DNA of 35,598 bases from Alistipes sp. (GCA_017424405.1 JAFPAD010000046.1:1-35598), one strand, 5' to 3'; positions 1 to 7,515 are shown, numbered from the stretch's first letter. The notes: a model not told the origin generated them from the letters alone. Program-made: numbers and translations.

Positions 1-534
1 AGCCTGGATCTGGTCAAATGCCTGGATCATACCTACTACGGTACCCATAAATCCCAACATCGGAGAAAGAGCGATGAACAAACCAATCCAAGAAAGACCT
101 GACTCCATCTGACCTGTCTGAACTGAACCGTAAGAAACAACTGCCTTCTCAACAGCGTCCATACCCTGATCGTAACGATCCAAACCCTGATAGTAGATTG
201 ATGCAACAGGACCCTTAGTATTACGGCAGAACTCCTTAGCTGCCTCTACACCCTGCTCGTTCAAAGTCTTCTCGAAAGACTCGATGAACTTCTTAGTGTT
301 GATGTTTGCAAATGAAAGATAAAGCATACGCTCGATAGCAACAGCCAAACCGATCACCAAACAAACCAATACGGGCAACATCCAGCCCCAACCACCCTCA
401 AGGAACTTCTGCATCAAAATCTGGTGCATAGTCTCACCTGCGAGCTCAGTCTCTGCTGCTACAGCAGCCTCCTGTGCGAAAGCATTAACAGTGCCAAGTG
501 CGGCTACTGCCAAAAACATAAGATTTTTTTTCAT
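1..534 (-). CDS. exbB: MotA/TolQ/ExbB-family proton channel (5' part only)
   Basis: Inner-membrane proton channel subunit of the ExbB/TolQ/MotA family, which with ExbD-type partners uses the proton motive force to energise TonB or Tol systems. The 178 visible residues begin with a hydrophobic signal-like segment (MKKNLMFLAVAALGTVNAFA), then a periplasmic stretch, a first membrane helix around residues 45-65 (WGWMLPVLVCLVIGLAVAIE) and the family's conserved helix containing GLFIALSPMLGFMGTVVGMI near residues 150-172. The frame is still open at base 1, so the C-terminal part (third helix) and any exbD/tonB genes lie outside the window. The start is the ATG at 532-534; the cleavable-looking N-terminal extension is usual for Bacteroidota ExbB. 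It lies downstream of ansA on the same strand with a 296-base gap that holds a possible promoter. Family assignment is firm; whether it serves TonB or another system cannot be told from here. Confidence 0.9.
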   Translation of the reverse strand, partial: MKKNLMFLAVAALGTVNAFAQEAAVAAETELAGETMHQILMQKFLEGGWGWMLPVLVCLVIGLAVAIERMLYLSFANINTKKFIESFEKTLNEQGVEAAKEFCRNTKGPVASIYYQGLDRYDQGMDAVEKAVVSYGSVQTGQMESGLSWIGLFIALSPMLGFMGTVVGMIQAFDQIQA

Positions 535-830
535 AGCTTTTTTAAATAGTTTTTAATTAGTGTTTGTATTAAATTTTATAGTTTCCTTCGTTAAAATCTC
601 AATTTTTATTCAATTATGCAATAAAAATCTTTCGTTCACTCTTCGCATTGCACCTCCAGCCACAGGCAAGCACCCAAAATCGCTCGGCATACCTGCACAC
701 AAACTCCCAGCACAACACACTGTCCCACAACGCATTACATACTCAGTTGCTAAAATACCGAGCCGTAGATGCACTTTTCGCAGAGTTTACGGACCGAAAT
801 ATAGCAATTTTTTTTTATCTGCGCAACTTA
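535..830. other. ansA-exbB intergenic region
   Basis: This 296-base AT-rich gap between the ansA stop and the exbB start holds one promoter-like site for exbB at its far end (796-826). That would leave an unusually long leader of about 250 bases in front of exbB. No terminator hairpin with a T-run follows ansA, so readthrough into exbB is possible. A 26-codon minus-strand reading frame (about 601-681, beginning MPSDFGCLPVAGG) lies in the leader, but nothing supports its translation. No RNA gene recognised. Confidence 0.5.
796..826 (-). promoter_or_regulatory. Possible sigma-ABfr promoter for exbB
   Basis: On the minus strand TTGC (823-826) is separated by 19 bases from TATATTTC (796-803), one mismatch from the TAnnTTTG consensus. 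Predicted transcription start is near 789, which gives a leader of about 250 bases. Weaker than the other promoters because the final G is missing and the distance to the gene is long. Confidence 0.35.
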
Positions 831-1886
831 TTACAAAGTAAATTCACCCCTCAGAGGACGCTTCATCAACTCTTTCGAGGCTTCCAACGAGAGGTTTTTG
901 CCTAAAACATACATCAATTTCGTGATGGCAGCCTCGGTGGTCATGTCGTATGCCGACAGCACGCCCGCCTTGAGCAAACGCAGACCCGTCTCATACAACT
1001 GCATCTCAACCGAGCCATTATCACACTGCGTAACATTAAGCACCAGCACACCTCTCTCCACCGTCTCACGCATCAGCTTTTGGAACCACTCTGCCGTAGG
1101 TGCATTACCTGCACCGTAGGTTTCAAGCACCACTCCCTTAAGACCCTCAACCGAGAGAATGGCACGCAAAGTGTACTCGCCAATACCGGGGAAAAGTTTG
1201 ATAATAGCCACACCCTCACTCATCAACGTCGCTATGCGCAACGGTTCCACACCATCTTTCGACTGAGCTATATTAGCTTGGTTATAAGCTATCTTCACAC
1301 CCACTTCGGCAAGCGGCGGATAGTTCGGCGAACGAAAGGCGTCCAACTCCTCGGCACTCACCTTGCGGGTACGATTTCCGCGATAAAGACAGCTATGGAA
1401 GAGTAACGACACCTCGGGCACCATGGGTTTACCCTCCTTGCGAGCGCCCGCGACCTCGATAGCTGTGATGAGATTCTCACGACCATCGGTACGCAACAAA
1501 CCAATCGGGATTTGACTACCCGTAAAGACCACAGGCTTAGCCAAATTCTCCAACATAAAGCTCAATGCCGACGCTGTGTATGACATAGTGTCGGTACCAT
1601 GCAAAATCACAAAACCATCGTAGCGCTCATAATTACACCTAATCACCTCAGCGATAGCACACCAATCCGACGGCTGCACATTCGACGAGTCGATAAGTTT
1701 TGGCATCGTATGCACATCAATATCCACATTCAAACGACGCAGCGAAGGGAACTCATCGTAAATACCACTAAAATCGAACGGCACCAACGCTCCCGTCTTC
1801 TCATCGGTCTTCATACCAATGGTTCCGCCCGTGTAGATTATAAGTATCGACGAACGATACTCCTCGCCTTGAACTCCATTTTTCAT
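831..1886 (-). CDS. ansA: Type I (cytoplasmic) L-asparaginase
   Basis: Hydrolyses L-asparagine to aspartate and ammonia. The 351-residue protein has both active-site threonine motifs of the asparaginase/glutaminase superfamily: TGGTIGM at residues 19-25 and HGTDT at 96-100, followed by SYTASALSF. PVVFTGSQIPIG and the C-terminal domain (VLETYGAGNAPT, VLNVTQCDNGSV) also fit AnsA. There is no signal peptide, which supports the cytoplasmic type I rather than the periplasmic type II enzyme. Length is normal for AnsA. It is the third gene of a minus-strand run, 12 bases after tatD, and shares the promoter upstream of dprA. Function is confident from the paired Thr motifs; relaxed glutaminase activity cannot be excluded. 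Confidence 0.93.
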   Translation of the reverse strand: MKNGVQGEEYRSSILIIYTGGTIGMKTDEKTGALVPFDFSGIYDEFPSLRRLNVDIDVHTMPKLIDSSNVQPSDWCAIAEVIRCNYERYDGFVILHGTDTMSYTASALSFMLENLAKPVVFTGSQIPIGLLRTDGRENLITAIEVAGARKEGKPMVPEVSLLFHSCLYRGNRTRKVSAEELDAFRSPNYPPLAEVGVKIAYNQANIAQSKDGVEPLRIATLMSEGVAIIKLFPGIGEYTLRAILSVEGLKGVVLETYGAGNAPTAEWFQKLMRETVERGVLVLNVTQCDNGSVEMQLYETGLRLLKAGVLSAYDMTTEAAITKLMYVLGKNLSLEASKELMKRPLRGEFTL

Positions 1887-1898
1887 ATTCTACCTTTA

Positions 1899-2717
1899 TT
1901 ATATCATCTCCATAGGCAAAAACATCCTACGAGCATTCTCCGAAGTCACGCTCGCTACCTGCTCTGCCGAAACACCCTTAATCTGTGCAACCTTCTCGCA
2001 CACATAACTCACATACGCCGACTCATTGCGCTGCCCTCTATAAGGCACAGGAGTAAGGTATGGACAATCGGTCTCCAACACAATATCCTCAAGTGCCATT
2101 TCAGCGACAGCCTCCGCCAACAAACTCTTCTTAAAAGTGACAACACCTCCGACTCCAAACAACCAATCACCGCACTCACGCAGATGACGATAAGTTGCAG
2201 CGTCCTCCGAGAAGGCGTGCAACACTCCCCTCAGACGTTGTCCCTGCTGCTCAGCACGACGACACTCTGCCTCCAATATCTCGCACATATCCTCCCATGC
2301 CGCACGTGTATGTATCGCCACCGGCAAATCTAATCGTGCCGCCAACCGACACTGCTCAATGAATGCCTCGCGCTGCTGAGCTACAAAATCTCGACTCCAA
2401 TAGTAGTCCAAACCTATCTCGCCCACGGCACAAAACTCCATGCCTGCAGGAGGCTCGGCAAAATAACGCTCCACCAACGACAACTCCTCACGCCAGCGAG
2501 GATTCTCATTCACCGACGTAGGGTGTAATCCCATCATCGGACGACATATGTCGGGCGCAGTTTGCACCAAATCAAACATGCGTTGATAACTCTCGCCATC
2601 GATAGCCGGCAAGAGCAACCTCTCCACCCCATGCTCACGAGCACGCGCCAACACCTCCTCACGGTCGGCATCAAACTCCTCGGCATAGAGGTGTGAATGT
2701 GTATCTATCAATTTCAT
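1899..2717 (-). CDS. tatD: TatD-family metal-dependent hydrolase (DNase)
   Basis: Cytoplasmic TIM-barrel metallohydrolase of the TatD family, which acts as a 3'-5' exonuclease or DNase in characterised members. Metal ligands are visible in order: H7 and H9 in DTHSHLY, the glutamate in VGEIGLDYYWS, histidines in AIHTR and HAFSED, and the aspartate in LETDCPYLTP. Its 272 residues match the family. The start codon overlaps the dprA stop by four bases (ATGA), so the two are translationally coupled, and ansA follows 12 bases downstream. Pairing with dprA, a DNA-processing protein, agrees with a nucleic-acid role but does not prove it. Members of this family are often annotated only as TatD/YcfH/YabD-type hydrolases, and the exact paralogue is not certain. 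Confidence 0.9.
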   Translation of the reverse strand: MKLIDTHSHLYAEEFDADREEVLARAREHGVERLLLPAIDGESYQRMFDLVQTAPDICRPMMGLHPTSVNENPRWREELSLVERYFAEPPAGMEFCAVGEIGLDYYWSRDFVAQQREAFIEQCRLAARLDLPVAIHTRAAWEDMCEILEAECRRAEQQGQRLRGVLHAFSEDAATYRHLRECGDWLFGVGGVVTFKKSLLAEAVAEMALEDIVLETDCPYLTPVPYRGQRNESAYVSYVCEKVAQIKGVSAEQVASVTSENARRMFLPMEMI

Positions 2718-3811
2718 ATCAGTTTCTCATATAATTTACCGGGCAACTGTCGCACCGCGCCCGACAACTCCAAATTCATAAGCATCAACGACAGTTCGCC
2801 CGCCGACATACCACAACGCAACTGCAACACATCGAGCGCAACAGGTTCCGAGTCAAAGTGCGTCATAAAGGCAGCCTCCTCATCGGTCAAAGGCAGCGCC
2901 TCACGCTTGGGCGCAGGCATCTGCTCAAGCCCCATCTCCCAACGAAGCTCCTCGACAATATCTCGACCCGACATCACCATTTGGGCTTTATGATTGCGAA
3001 TCAACTTATTACACCCCTGCGAATTAGCATCCACAGCTCTGCCCGGCACCGCCATAACCACACGATTATAACCATCGGCAAATGCCGCAGTAGACAACGA
3101 GCCGCCCGACTCGGCACTCTCAACCACCACCGTTCCAGCCGACAAAGCAGCTATAATTCTATTGCGAGGGATAAACAAACGACCATTCTGCTTGGTCTGA
3201 GAATTAAGTTCCGTAACAACGGCTCCACCATGCGAAATCATATCCGCTGCCAGCCGCTCGTGTACCGCAGGCGTAACTCTGGGCAAGGTGTTGGCTACAA
3301 CACCCACCGTCACAGCTCCGCACGCCAACGCAGCACGATGACACGCCCCATCAACGCCATATGCTAAGCCGCTAACCACCACAGCATCAGGCATAAGCTC
3401 ATGCAACTCCTGCACCAAACTATCGCACATGCGCTGTCCATAAGATGATATTTTTCGGGTGCCGACAAAAGATATCGCACGACGGCTCAACGCCTCGACA
3501 TTACCTCTCACATATATAGCCATGGGGAAATCTTCAATCTCTCGCAACAGACGAGGATACCTATCCTCATCACACCCAACGGCAACAATGCCATGAGCCT
3601 TGCAGTATGCCAACTCGCGTTCAGCCTCGATAAAACCGCGCTTCAACGTGATGCTACGGGCAATATCGACACGCAACTCGGCACGCCCTATCAGCTCATC
3701 TTGCGAAGCTGCATAAACCGCCCTCGCCGACCCAAAACAATCGACAAGGTGAGCAGCTCCTCGCACACCTAACTGCGGCACGAAACTCAACGCAATACTC
3801 TCAAGTGGCAT
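2714..3811 (-). CDS. dprA: DNA-processing protein DprA (Smf)
   Basis: DprA binds incoming single-stranded DNA and loads RecA during natural transformation; it is also found widely in species not known to be competent. The 365-residue protein has the three usual parts: an N-terminal helical/HhH-like region (residues 1-70), the Rossmann-like DprA core with ISFVGTRKISSYG, VVSGLAYGVDGACHRAAL and VVESAESGGSLSTA, and a C-terminal winged helix (about 300-365, EPVALDVLQLRCGMSAGEL). The start is the ATG at 3809-3811, about 30 bases after a predicted start of transcription. First gene of the dprA-tatD-ansA operon. No other competence genes are visible in the window, so the process it serves here is not shown. 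Confidence 0.94.
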   Translation of the reverse strand: MPLESIALSFVPQLGVRGAAHLVDCFGSARAVYAASQDELIGRAELRVDIARSITLKRGFIEAERELAYCKAHGIVAVGCDEDRYPRLLREIEDFPMAIYVRGNVEALSRRAISFVGTRKISSYGQRMCDSLVQELHELMPDAVVVSGLAYGVDGACHRAALACGAVTVGVVANTLPRVTPAVHERLAADMISHGGAVVTELNSQTKQNGRLFIPRNRIIAALSAGTVVVESAESGGSLSTAAFADGYNRVVMAVPGRAVDANSQGCNKLIRNHKAQMVMSGRDIVEELRWEMGLEQMPAPKREALPLTDEEAAFMTHFDSEPVALDVLQLRCGMSAGELSLMLMNLELSGAVRQLPGKLYEKLI

Positions 3812-3848
3812 AAACTATGATTCAACCCAGCAAACAGAGTTGATAACA

Positions 3849-3879
3849 CAAATATAAGAAAAATATGATGTTTCACAAA
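3849..3879 (-). promoter_or_regulatory. Sigma-ABfr promoter of the dprA operon
   Basis: A perfect match on the minus strand: TTTG (3876-3879), 19-base spacer, TATATTTG (3849-3856). Predicted start of transcription near 3842, about 30 bases before the dprA ATG. Confidence 0.75.
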
Positions 3880-4010
3880 GTTCCGACACAGAAAAGTCCA
3901 CAAACCACCTTTGCGCCATCTTTTTCGACGCTTACAGCCCTGCATTTGCGGTCATATCCATCATAAAAAGAGGTTATTTTGAAGAAAAAACACGAAAGTT
4001 TAGCATTTTT
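3880..4010. other. Spacer between dprA and tRNA-Cys promoters
   Basis: The dprA and tRNA-Cys promoters diverge from the ends of this short gap. Nothing else recognisable lies between them: no reading frame with support and no strong dyad. Confidence 0.4.
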
Positions 4011-4041
4011 TTTGGTGGTAAAATAATTTTGTCTATATTTG
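4011..4041 (+). promoter_or_regulatory. Sigma-ABfr promoter of tRNA-Cys
   Basis: TTTG (4011-4014), 19-base spacer, TATATTTG (4034-4041), a perfect match to the Bacteroidota consensus. The mature tRNA starts 38 bases after the -7 box, so a short 5' leader would be removed by RNase P. Confidence 0.75.
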
Positions 4042-4078
4042 CACTCCGAATGAGCGAGTATATCGCAAGTTCATGATG

Positions 4079-4149
4079 GTCCGATGGATGAGTGGCTTAG
4101 TCACCGGTCTGCAAAACCGTCTACAGCGGTTCGAATCCGCTTCGGACCT
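4079..4149 (+). tRNA. tRNA-Cys (anticodon GCA)
   Basis: Acceptor arms GGTCCGA (4079-4085) and TCGGACC (4142-4148) pair fully. The T arm is AGCGG-TTCGAAT-CCGCT (4125-4141). The anticodon loop CTGCAAA carries GCA at 34-36 with the universal U33 and purine 37. A short three-pair D stem (GAT/GTC) fits bacterial tRNA-Cys. The 3' CCA is not encoded, as is usual in this phylum. Preceded by a consensus promoter and followed directly by a terminator, so it is a monocistronic unit. Confidence 0.93.
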
Positions 4150-4150
4150 C

Positions 4151-4192
4151 AAAAAACCCTTCTACAAGCACTTGTGGAGGGGTTTTTCTTTT
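4151..4192 (+). terminator. Rho-independent terminator of tRNA-Cys
   Basis: A hairpin of about 12 pairs (CCCTTCTACAAG / CTTGTGGAGGGG with G-U pairs) flanked by an A-run and followed by TTTTTCTTTTTTT. It begins two bases after the tRNA. Confidence 0.85.
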
Positions 4193-4460
4193 TTTACACC
4201 CTTTTCTTTATTGCTTTTCTAAGACTACCATTCAACGTCATTAGACAACAATCCTCACAACTATGCGATTGCTCAAAAAGCAATACACTAATCGCAACCT
4301 ATTTCAAAAAAACTGAAAATAAACAAGACAAGCGTAGAAACAAATTGATTTTCTCCGCCCCGAATTAAAAAGAAAAACCTCAAATCTCCTCGCATCATTG
4401 AAGCTAAAACCCAAAAGATTGATTCCGCCACATAAAGGCTTAACTTTCGGATTACGCAAA
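4193..4460. other. Non-coding gap between the two tRNA units
   Basis: This AT-rich stretch separates the terminators of the convergent tRNA-Cys and tRNA-Ser units. The open frames that cross it are short, have no recognisable protein features and run into the terminators. I see nothing functional in it. Confidence 0.4.
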
Positions 4461-4505
4461 AACAAAAAAAAGCTTAACTTGTTGTTATCCAACTTGTTAA
4501 GCCTT
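4461..4505 (-). terminator. Rho-independent terminator of tRNA-Ser
   Basis: On the minus strand a 16-base stem with three mismatches (arms 4490-4505 and 4469-4484, core GCTTAAC/GTTAAGC, five-base loop) is followed by a run of Ts (A-run at 4461-4471 on plus). It lies 9 bases after the tRNA-Ser 3' end. Confidence 0.8.
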
Positions 4506-4513
4506 ATTCGCTG

Positions 4514-4598
4514 CGGAGAGAGAGGGATTCGAACCCCCGGTGCCTCGCAGCACAACGGTTTTCAAGACCGCCGCAATCGACCACTCTGCCATCTCTCC
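4514..4598 (-). tRNA. tRNA-Ser (anticodon UGA)
   Basis: Minus-strand class II tRNA. The acceptor arm GGAGAGA (4592-4598) pairs with TCTCTCC (4515-4521), with discriminator G at 4514. The anticodon loop CTTGAAA (4560-4566) carries TGA. A long variable arm (GTGCTGCGAGGCAC) and a T arm with GGTTCGAATCC complete the serine-tRNA shape. CCA is not encoded. It has its own promoter and terminator and converges on tRNA-Cys. Confidence 0.94.
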
Positions 4599-4603
4599 GG
4601 GTA

Positions 4604-4635
4604 CAAAAGTATGACACTTTTTTTTATCTTCCAAA
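4604..4635 (-). promoter_or_regulatory. Sigma-ABfr promoter of tRNA-Ser
   Basis: On the minus strand TTTG (4632-4635), 20-base spacer, TACTTTTG (4604-4611). The -7 box ends only five bases before the mature tRNA, so the primary transcript would begin at or very near the 5' end. Confidence 0.7.
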
Positions 4636-4725
4636 TATTTTTGCAATTTTTTTAATAAAAATTTTTAGCATTGCTATTTGTTAGTTATATAAACATCTTA
4701 TTTTCAACAAAAAACATGCTATAAA

Positions 4726-4756
4726 TTTGCATTTATAGGAAAAATAATTAATTTTG
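4726..4756 (+). promoter_or_regulatory. Sigma-ABfr promoter of the HU gene
   Basis: TTTG (4726-4729), 19-base spacer, TAATTTTG (4749-4756). Predicted start near 4763 gives a 5' leader of about 38 bases. The TTTG of this promoter is also the end of a second -7-like box, TAAATTTG (4722-4729), so tandem starts are possible. Confidence 0.65.
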
Positions 4757-4800
4757 TATTACATATTATAATCAATAACCCTTTAAAACTTCGAGTGAGT

Positions 4801-5061
4801 ATGAATAAATCGCAGTTAATCAATGCGGTAGCTGAGAATGTAAATCTTTCTAAGGTTGATGTTAAAAGAGTGGTAGATGAACTATTCTTACAAATGGAGA
4901 AAAAATTAGACGAAGGTGACAAGGTGGTATTGTCGGGTTTTGGAGTGTTTTCTGTTGCCAACACCGCCGAACGTCAGGGTCGCAACCCTCGCACAGGAGA
5001 ATCAGTTCGCATCGCAGCACGTCGCAGCGTTCGCTTCCGTTCTAACATGGAGATAAAATAA
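4801..5061 (+). CDS. hup: HU/IHF-family nucleoid DNA-binding protein
   Basis: Small basic histone-like protein that binds and bends DNA as a dimer. The 86-residue sequence starts MNKSQLINAVAENVNLS, followed by the HU helical dimerisation region and the beta-arm signature: VVLSGFGVFSV, then RQGRNPRTGESV with the intercalating Asn-Pro, then IAARRSVRFRSN near the C terminus. The ATG at 4801 was chosen over an in-frame GTG two codons earlier because family members begin at the first alpha helix. It stands alone, with its own promoter and a strong terminator 22 bases after the stop. Which HU paralogue this is cannot be told; IHF subunits are unlikely in this phylum. Confidence 0.95.
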   Translation: MNKSQLINAVAENVNLSKVDVKRVVDELFLQMEKKLDEGDKVVLSGFGVFSVANTAERQGRNPRTGESVRIAARRSVRFRSNMEIK

Positions 5062-5082
5062 TCCTTTGCAAGGTTTGAAGTT

Positions 5083-5114
5083 AGATTGCCATTGAAAAGT
5101 GGCAATCTTTTTTT
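5083..5114 (+). terminator. Rho-independent terminator of the HU gene
   Basis: A perfect 9-pair stem AGATTGCCA / TGGCAATCT (5083-5091, 5100-5108) with an 8-base loop, followed by six Ts. It ends the HU transcript and isolates it from the SQR gene. Confidence 0.9.
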
Positions 5115-5156
5115 ATATATGGTATATTATTATTATTATTTCAAATTTAAATTTTA

Positions 5157-5164
5157 TAATTTTG
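5157..5164 (+). promoter_or_regulatory. -7 box likely belonging to the SQR promoter
   Basis: TAATTTTG fits the TAnnTTTG consensus 33 bases before the chosen SQR start. No good TTTG or TTG lies 19-20 bases upstream, so the -33 element is weak or absent; the region between here and the HU terminator is almost pure A/T. Confidence 0.45.
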
Positions 5165-5196
5165 CATCAACAAATAACAACAAACCTAAATTTATC

Positions 5197-6579
5197 ATGA
5201 CAAAATCGAATTTCGAGTTGGAAATGAAAAAGTTGGAGAGCAAGGGTATCATCTCTCGCGCCCAATTTCTACAAATCATGGCTGCCGCAGGAGCATTCAT
5301 TACACTTGGCACCGACAAAGCCTATGCTGCAAAGAGCAATGCCAAGGCAAAGATTGTAATCATCGGAGGTGGAGCTGCCGGCATAAGCATGGCTGCACAG
5401 CTATTGCGCAAGTTGGCCAACCCCGACATCACAATCATCGACCCCAGCGAACGCCAATACTACCAACCAGGATTCACCCTTATCAGTGGTGGTGTATATG
5501 AAGCCGATGATGTATGGAAGCCTCAGGCAGAGTGTATGCCAAAGGGCGTGAAATGGGTTAAGGACATCGTTACTCTTGTTCACCCTACCCTAAACAAGGT
5601 GGACACAGCCAAGAGTGGCACCATCGCCTACGACTATTTGGTCGTCGCACCTGGCGTAAAATATGATTGGAGTCGCATTGAGGGCATAACATACGACACT
5701 ATAGGTACAGGTAACGCCCACACGATTTACGACCACCGAGGCGCTCAGATGACATGGCAAGCCATGCAGGAGTTCTCGAAGCAGGGTGGCAAGGGCGTAT
5801 TCTGCGACACATGGACAAAACACAAATGCGGTGGAGCCCCTAAGAAGGTGAGCCTTCTCACATGGGACAACTGCCGCAAGCAGGGCACAACCGACAATAT
5901 CGACATGCACTATTACACAGCATCGAAGCAGCTCTACAACGTGCCTCACTTCACCCCACGCCTGGAGGAGATTTACCGCGAACGCAATATTCCCGTTGAT
6001 GTAAACTGCCGCCTGAAGGGTATCGACACCGAGGCTAAACGAGCATACTTCGAACGCGTAGAGACCGACGCCGAGGGCAATAAGATAACCACTCCATTCA
6101 ACGAGTCATACGACTTCATGCACTTCATGGTGCCACAGTGCGCCCCAGATTTCGTGCGCGAGTCGGGTTTGAGTTGGACAGAAGGTAGCCTTGCCGCCGA
6201 CGGCTGGGTGATGGTGGACAAGCACTCGCTCATTCACACCACCTACCCCAACATTTTAAGTTTGGGTGACTGCGCCGGAATTCCTACGAGCAAGACCTCG
6301 GCTGCCGTGCGCAAGCAGTTACCTATTGCGGTGGAGAACCTCATTGCCATGATGGAGGGTCGCACACCCGAAGCTCACTACGACGGCTATGCAGCGTGCC
6401 CAATCGTAACCGACTATGGTCATGTGTTGATGTGCGAGTTCGACTACGACAAGAAGGCACAAATCTCATTCCCTCTCTCGCTCCTCGACATGTCGAAAGA
6501 GCAGTGGGTAGCATGGTTATTGAAGGTTTACGCCTTGAAACCTATCTACTTCAACCTTATGCTGAAGGGTTTGTACTAA
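5197..6579 (+). CDS. sqr: Type II sulfide:quinone oxidoreductase (SQR)
   Basis: FAD enzyme that oxidises sulfide and passes the electrons to the quinone pool at the cytoplasmic membrane. Of 460 residues, the dinucleotide fold IVIIGGGAAGIS is at 53-64, KCGGAPKK puts a catalytic-type cysteine at C211, and the second is C359 in LSLGDCAGIPTSKTSAA. This two-cysteine arrangement, the following HYDGYAACPIV and the C-terminal amphipathic segment (WLLKVYALKPIYFNLMLKGLY) match the type II family that includes human mitochondrial SQOR. The ATG at 5197 was preferred over frames opening at 5086, because 5086-5196 contains the HU terminator and the -7 box. Residues 15-44 form a hydrophobic leader beginning SRAQFLQIMAAAGAF that resembles a Tat leader with only one arginine. 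Monocistronic, ending at a bidirectional terminator. A flavocytochrome c-type subunit is less likely given the SQOR-like C terminus. Confidence 0.9.
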   Translation: MTKSNFELEMKKLESKGIISRAQFLQIMAAAGAFITLGTDKAYAAKSNAKAKIVIIGGGAAGISMAAQLLRKLANPDITIIDPSERQYYQPGFTLISGGVYEADDVWKPQAECMPKGVKWVKDIVTLVHPTLNKVDTAKSGTIAYDYLVVAPGVKYDWSRIEGITYDTIGTGNAHTIYDHRGAQMTWQAMQEFSKQGGKGVFCDTWTKHKCGGAPKKVSLLTWDNCRKQGTTDNIDMHYYTASKQLYNVPHFTPRLEEIYRERNIPVDVNCRLKGIDTEAKRAYFERVETDAEGNKITTPFNESYDFMHFMVPQCAPDFVRESGLSWTEGSLAADGWVMVDKHSLIHTTYPNILSLGDCAGIPTSKTSAAVRKQLPIAVENLIAMMEGRTPEAHYDGYAACPIVTDYGHVLMCEFDYDKKAQISFPLSLLDMSKEQWVAWLLKVYALKPIYFNLMLKGLY

Positions 6580-6600
6580 TCCACACAATCTGCAAAACAA

Positions 6601-6632
6601 AATCCCCAAAGCTTAAAACTTTGGGGATTTTT
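6601..6632. terminator. Bidirectional terminator between SQR and the hydrolase gene
   Basis: A perfect 11-pair stem AATCCCCAAAG / CTTTGGGGATT (6601-6611, 6619-6629) with a 7-base loop, T-rich on the plus side and T-rich on the minus side. It sits exactly between two convergent genes. Confidence 0.9.
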
Positions 6633-6633
6633 A

Positions 6634-7515
6634 TTACTTATCATGCAACCATTCGAGCAGAGCGGTCTGCCATTGCGCTTTATACTTAAATGAGTCGCGG
6701 AAACCCCAACCATGTCCTCCCGAAGGATAGATGTGCATCGACGCAGGTCGACCGTGAGCCTTCAGCGCATTATAAAACCTAATGCTATTTGCAGGAGGCA
6801 CGCCACCGTCATCGTCCGACAGAGCCATAAAGGTTGGAGGTGTTTGGCTCGACACCAACTTCTCCACCGAGTAGCAATCGGTAAGTTCTGCCGTACGGTT
6901 GCCACCCAACAGATTATCGAACGAGCCCTTATGAGTAAAGAACGTATCGCCCGTAATCACAGGATAGAACAACACCGCAAAGTCGGGGCGCAAGGTTGCG
7001 CGGTGGCTCACATCGCCACTCTTCTGCAATGCACCCACAGCTGTCGCTGCCGCCAAGTGTCCGCCAGCCGAAAAACCCATAATGCCCACGCTGGAGATGT
7101 TATGCTTAGGAGCATACTCCTCCTTCATATATCGCACCGCCTCGGCTGCATCTTCAAGCGGCACTTCGGGGTGATGGTTCGGCATGCGATACTTAAGCAC
7201 CGCCGCCGTAACACCATTTTCGGCCAGCCACCTGCCAAAGTCATGACCCTCGTGACCTATGGCAACCAACCAATAACCTCCACCCGGACAGATAACAATG
7301 CTCTGACCCGTAGCCTTATCCGCCGCAGCCTCATAGATGTAGAGCACCGCTTCGGTGGTGTTGGAGTAGCGCACCCCACCCTCATCTCGCTCCGCACCCT
7401 TTAACTCGTTAGAGTGAGGTGCCGAGCTATTGTCCCACAACTTTACCTGGGTCTGTGCCTGAATAGTGAGTGTCGCCATAATCAAAACAGCCAAGAGTAC
7501 GACCTTGCGCAACAT
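6634..7515 (-). CDS. Secreted alpha/beta hydrolase (BD-FAE/acetylxylan esterase-like)
   Basis: Probable exported carboxylesterase. The 293 residues begin with a signal peptide (MLRKVVLLAVLIMATLTIQAQ). The oxyanion-hole segment ICPGGGYW lies near 75-82, the nucleophile elbow GFSAG at 147-151 (S149) with GGHLAAA after it, an acidic residue in ALSDDDGG (about 234-236) and the catalytic histidine in SGGHGWGF (H268). This set fits the alpha/beta hydrolase-3/BD-FAE group, in which gut Bacteroidota members remove acetyl or feruloyl groups from plant glycans. It starts 9 bases after leuS and so is probably cotranscribed with it, which says nothing about substrate. No glycanase genes are adjacent. Esterase activity is likely; the substrate is unknown. 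Confidence 0.82.
   Translation of the reverse strand: MLRKVVLLAVLIMATLTIQAQTQVKLWDNSSAPHSNELKGAERDEGGVRYSNTTEAVLYIYEAAADKATGQSIVICPGGGYWLVAIGHEGHDFGRWLAENGVTAAVLKYRMPNHHPEVPLEDAAEAVRYMKEEYAPKHNISSVGIMGFSAGGHLAAATAVGALQKSGDVSHRATLRPDFAVLFYPVITGDTFFTHKGSFDNLLGGNRTAELTDCYSVEKLVSSQTPPTFMALSDDDGGVPPANSIRFYNALKAHGRPASMHIYPSGGHGWGFRDSFKYKAQWQTALLEWLHDK

Noticed and set aside
1599-2333. A 244-codon plus-strand frame opposite tatD and ansA
   Set aside because: Antisense to two genes with complete active-site motifs; His/Arg-rich shadow composition.
4304-4655. Small proteins encoded across tRNA-Ser
   Set aside because: The frames on both strands run through the tRNA and its terminator and have no start signals or domain features.
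5086-5196. Longer N terminus for SQR beginning at 5086
   Set aside because: It would include the HU terminator and the -7 box, and would put a Tyr-rich nonsense segment before the leader.
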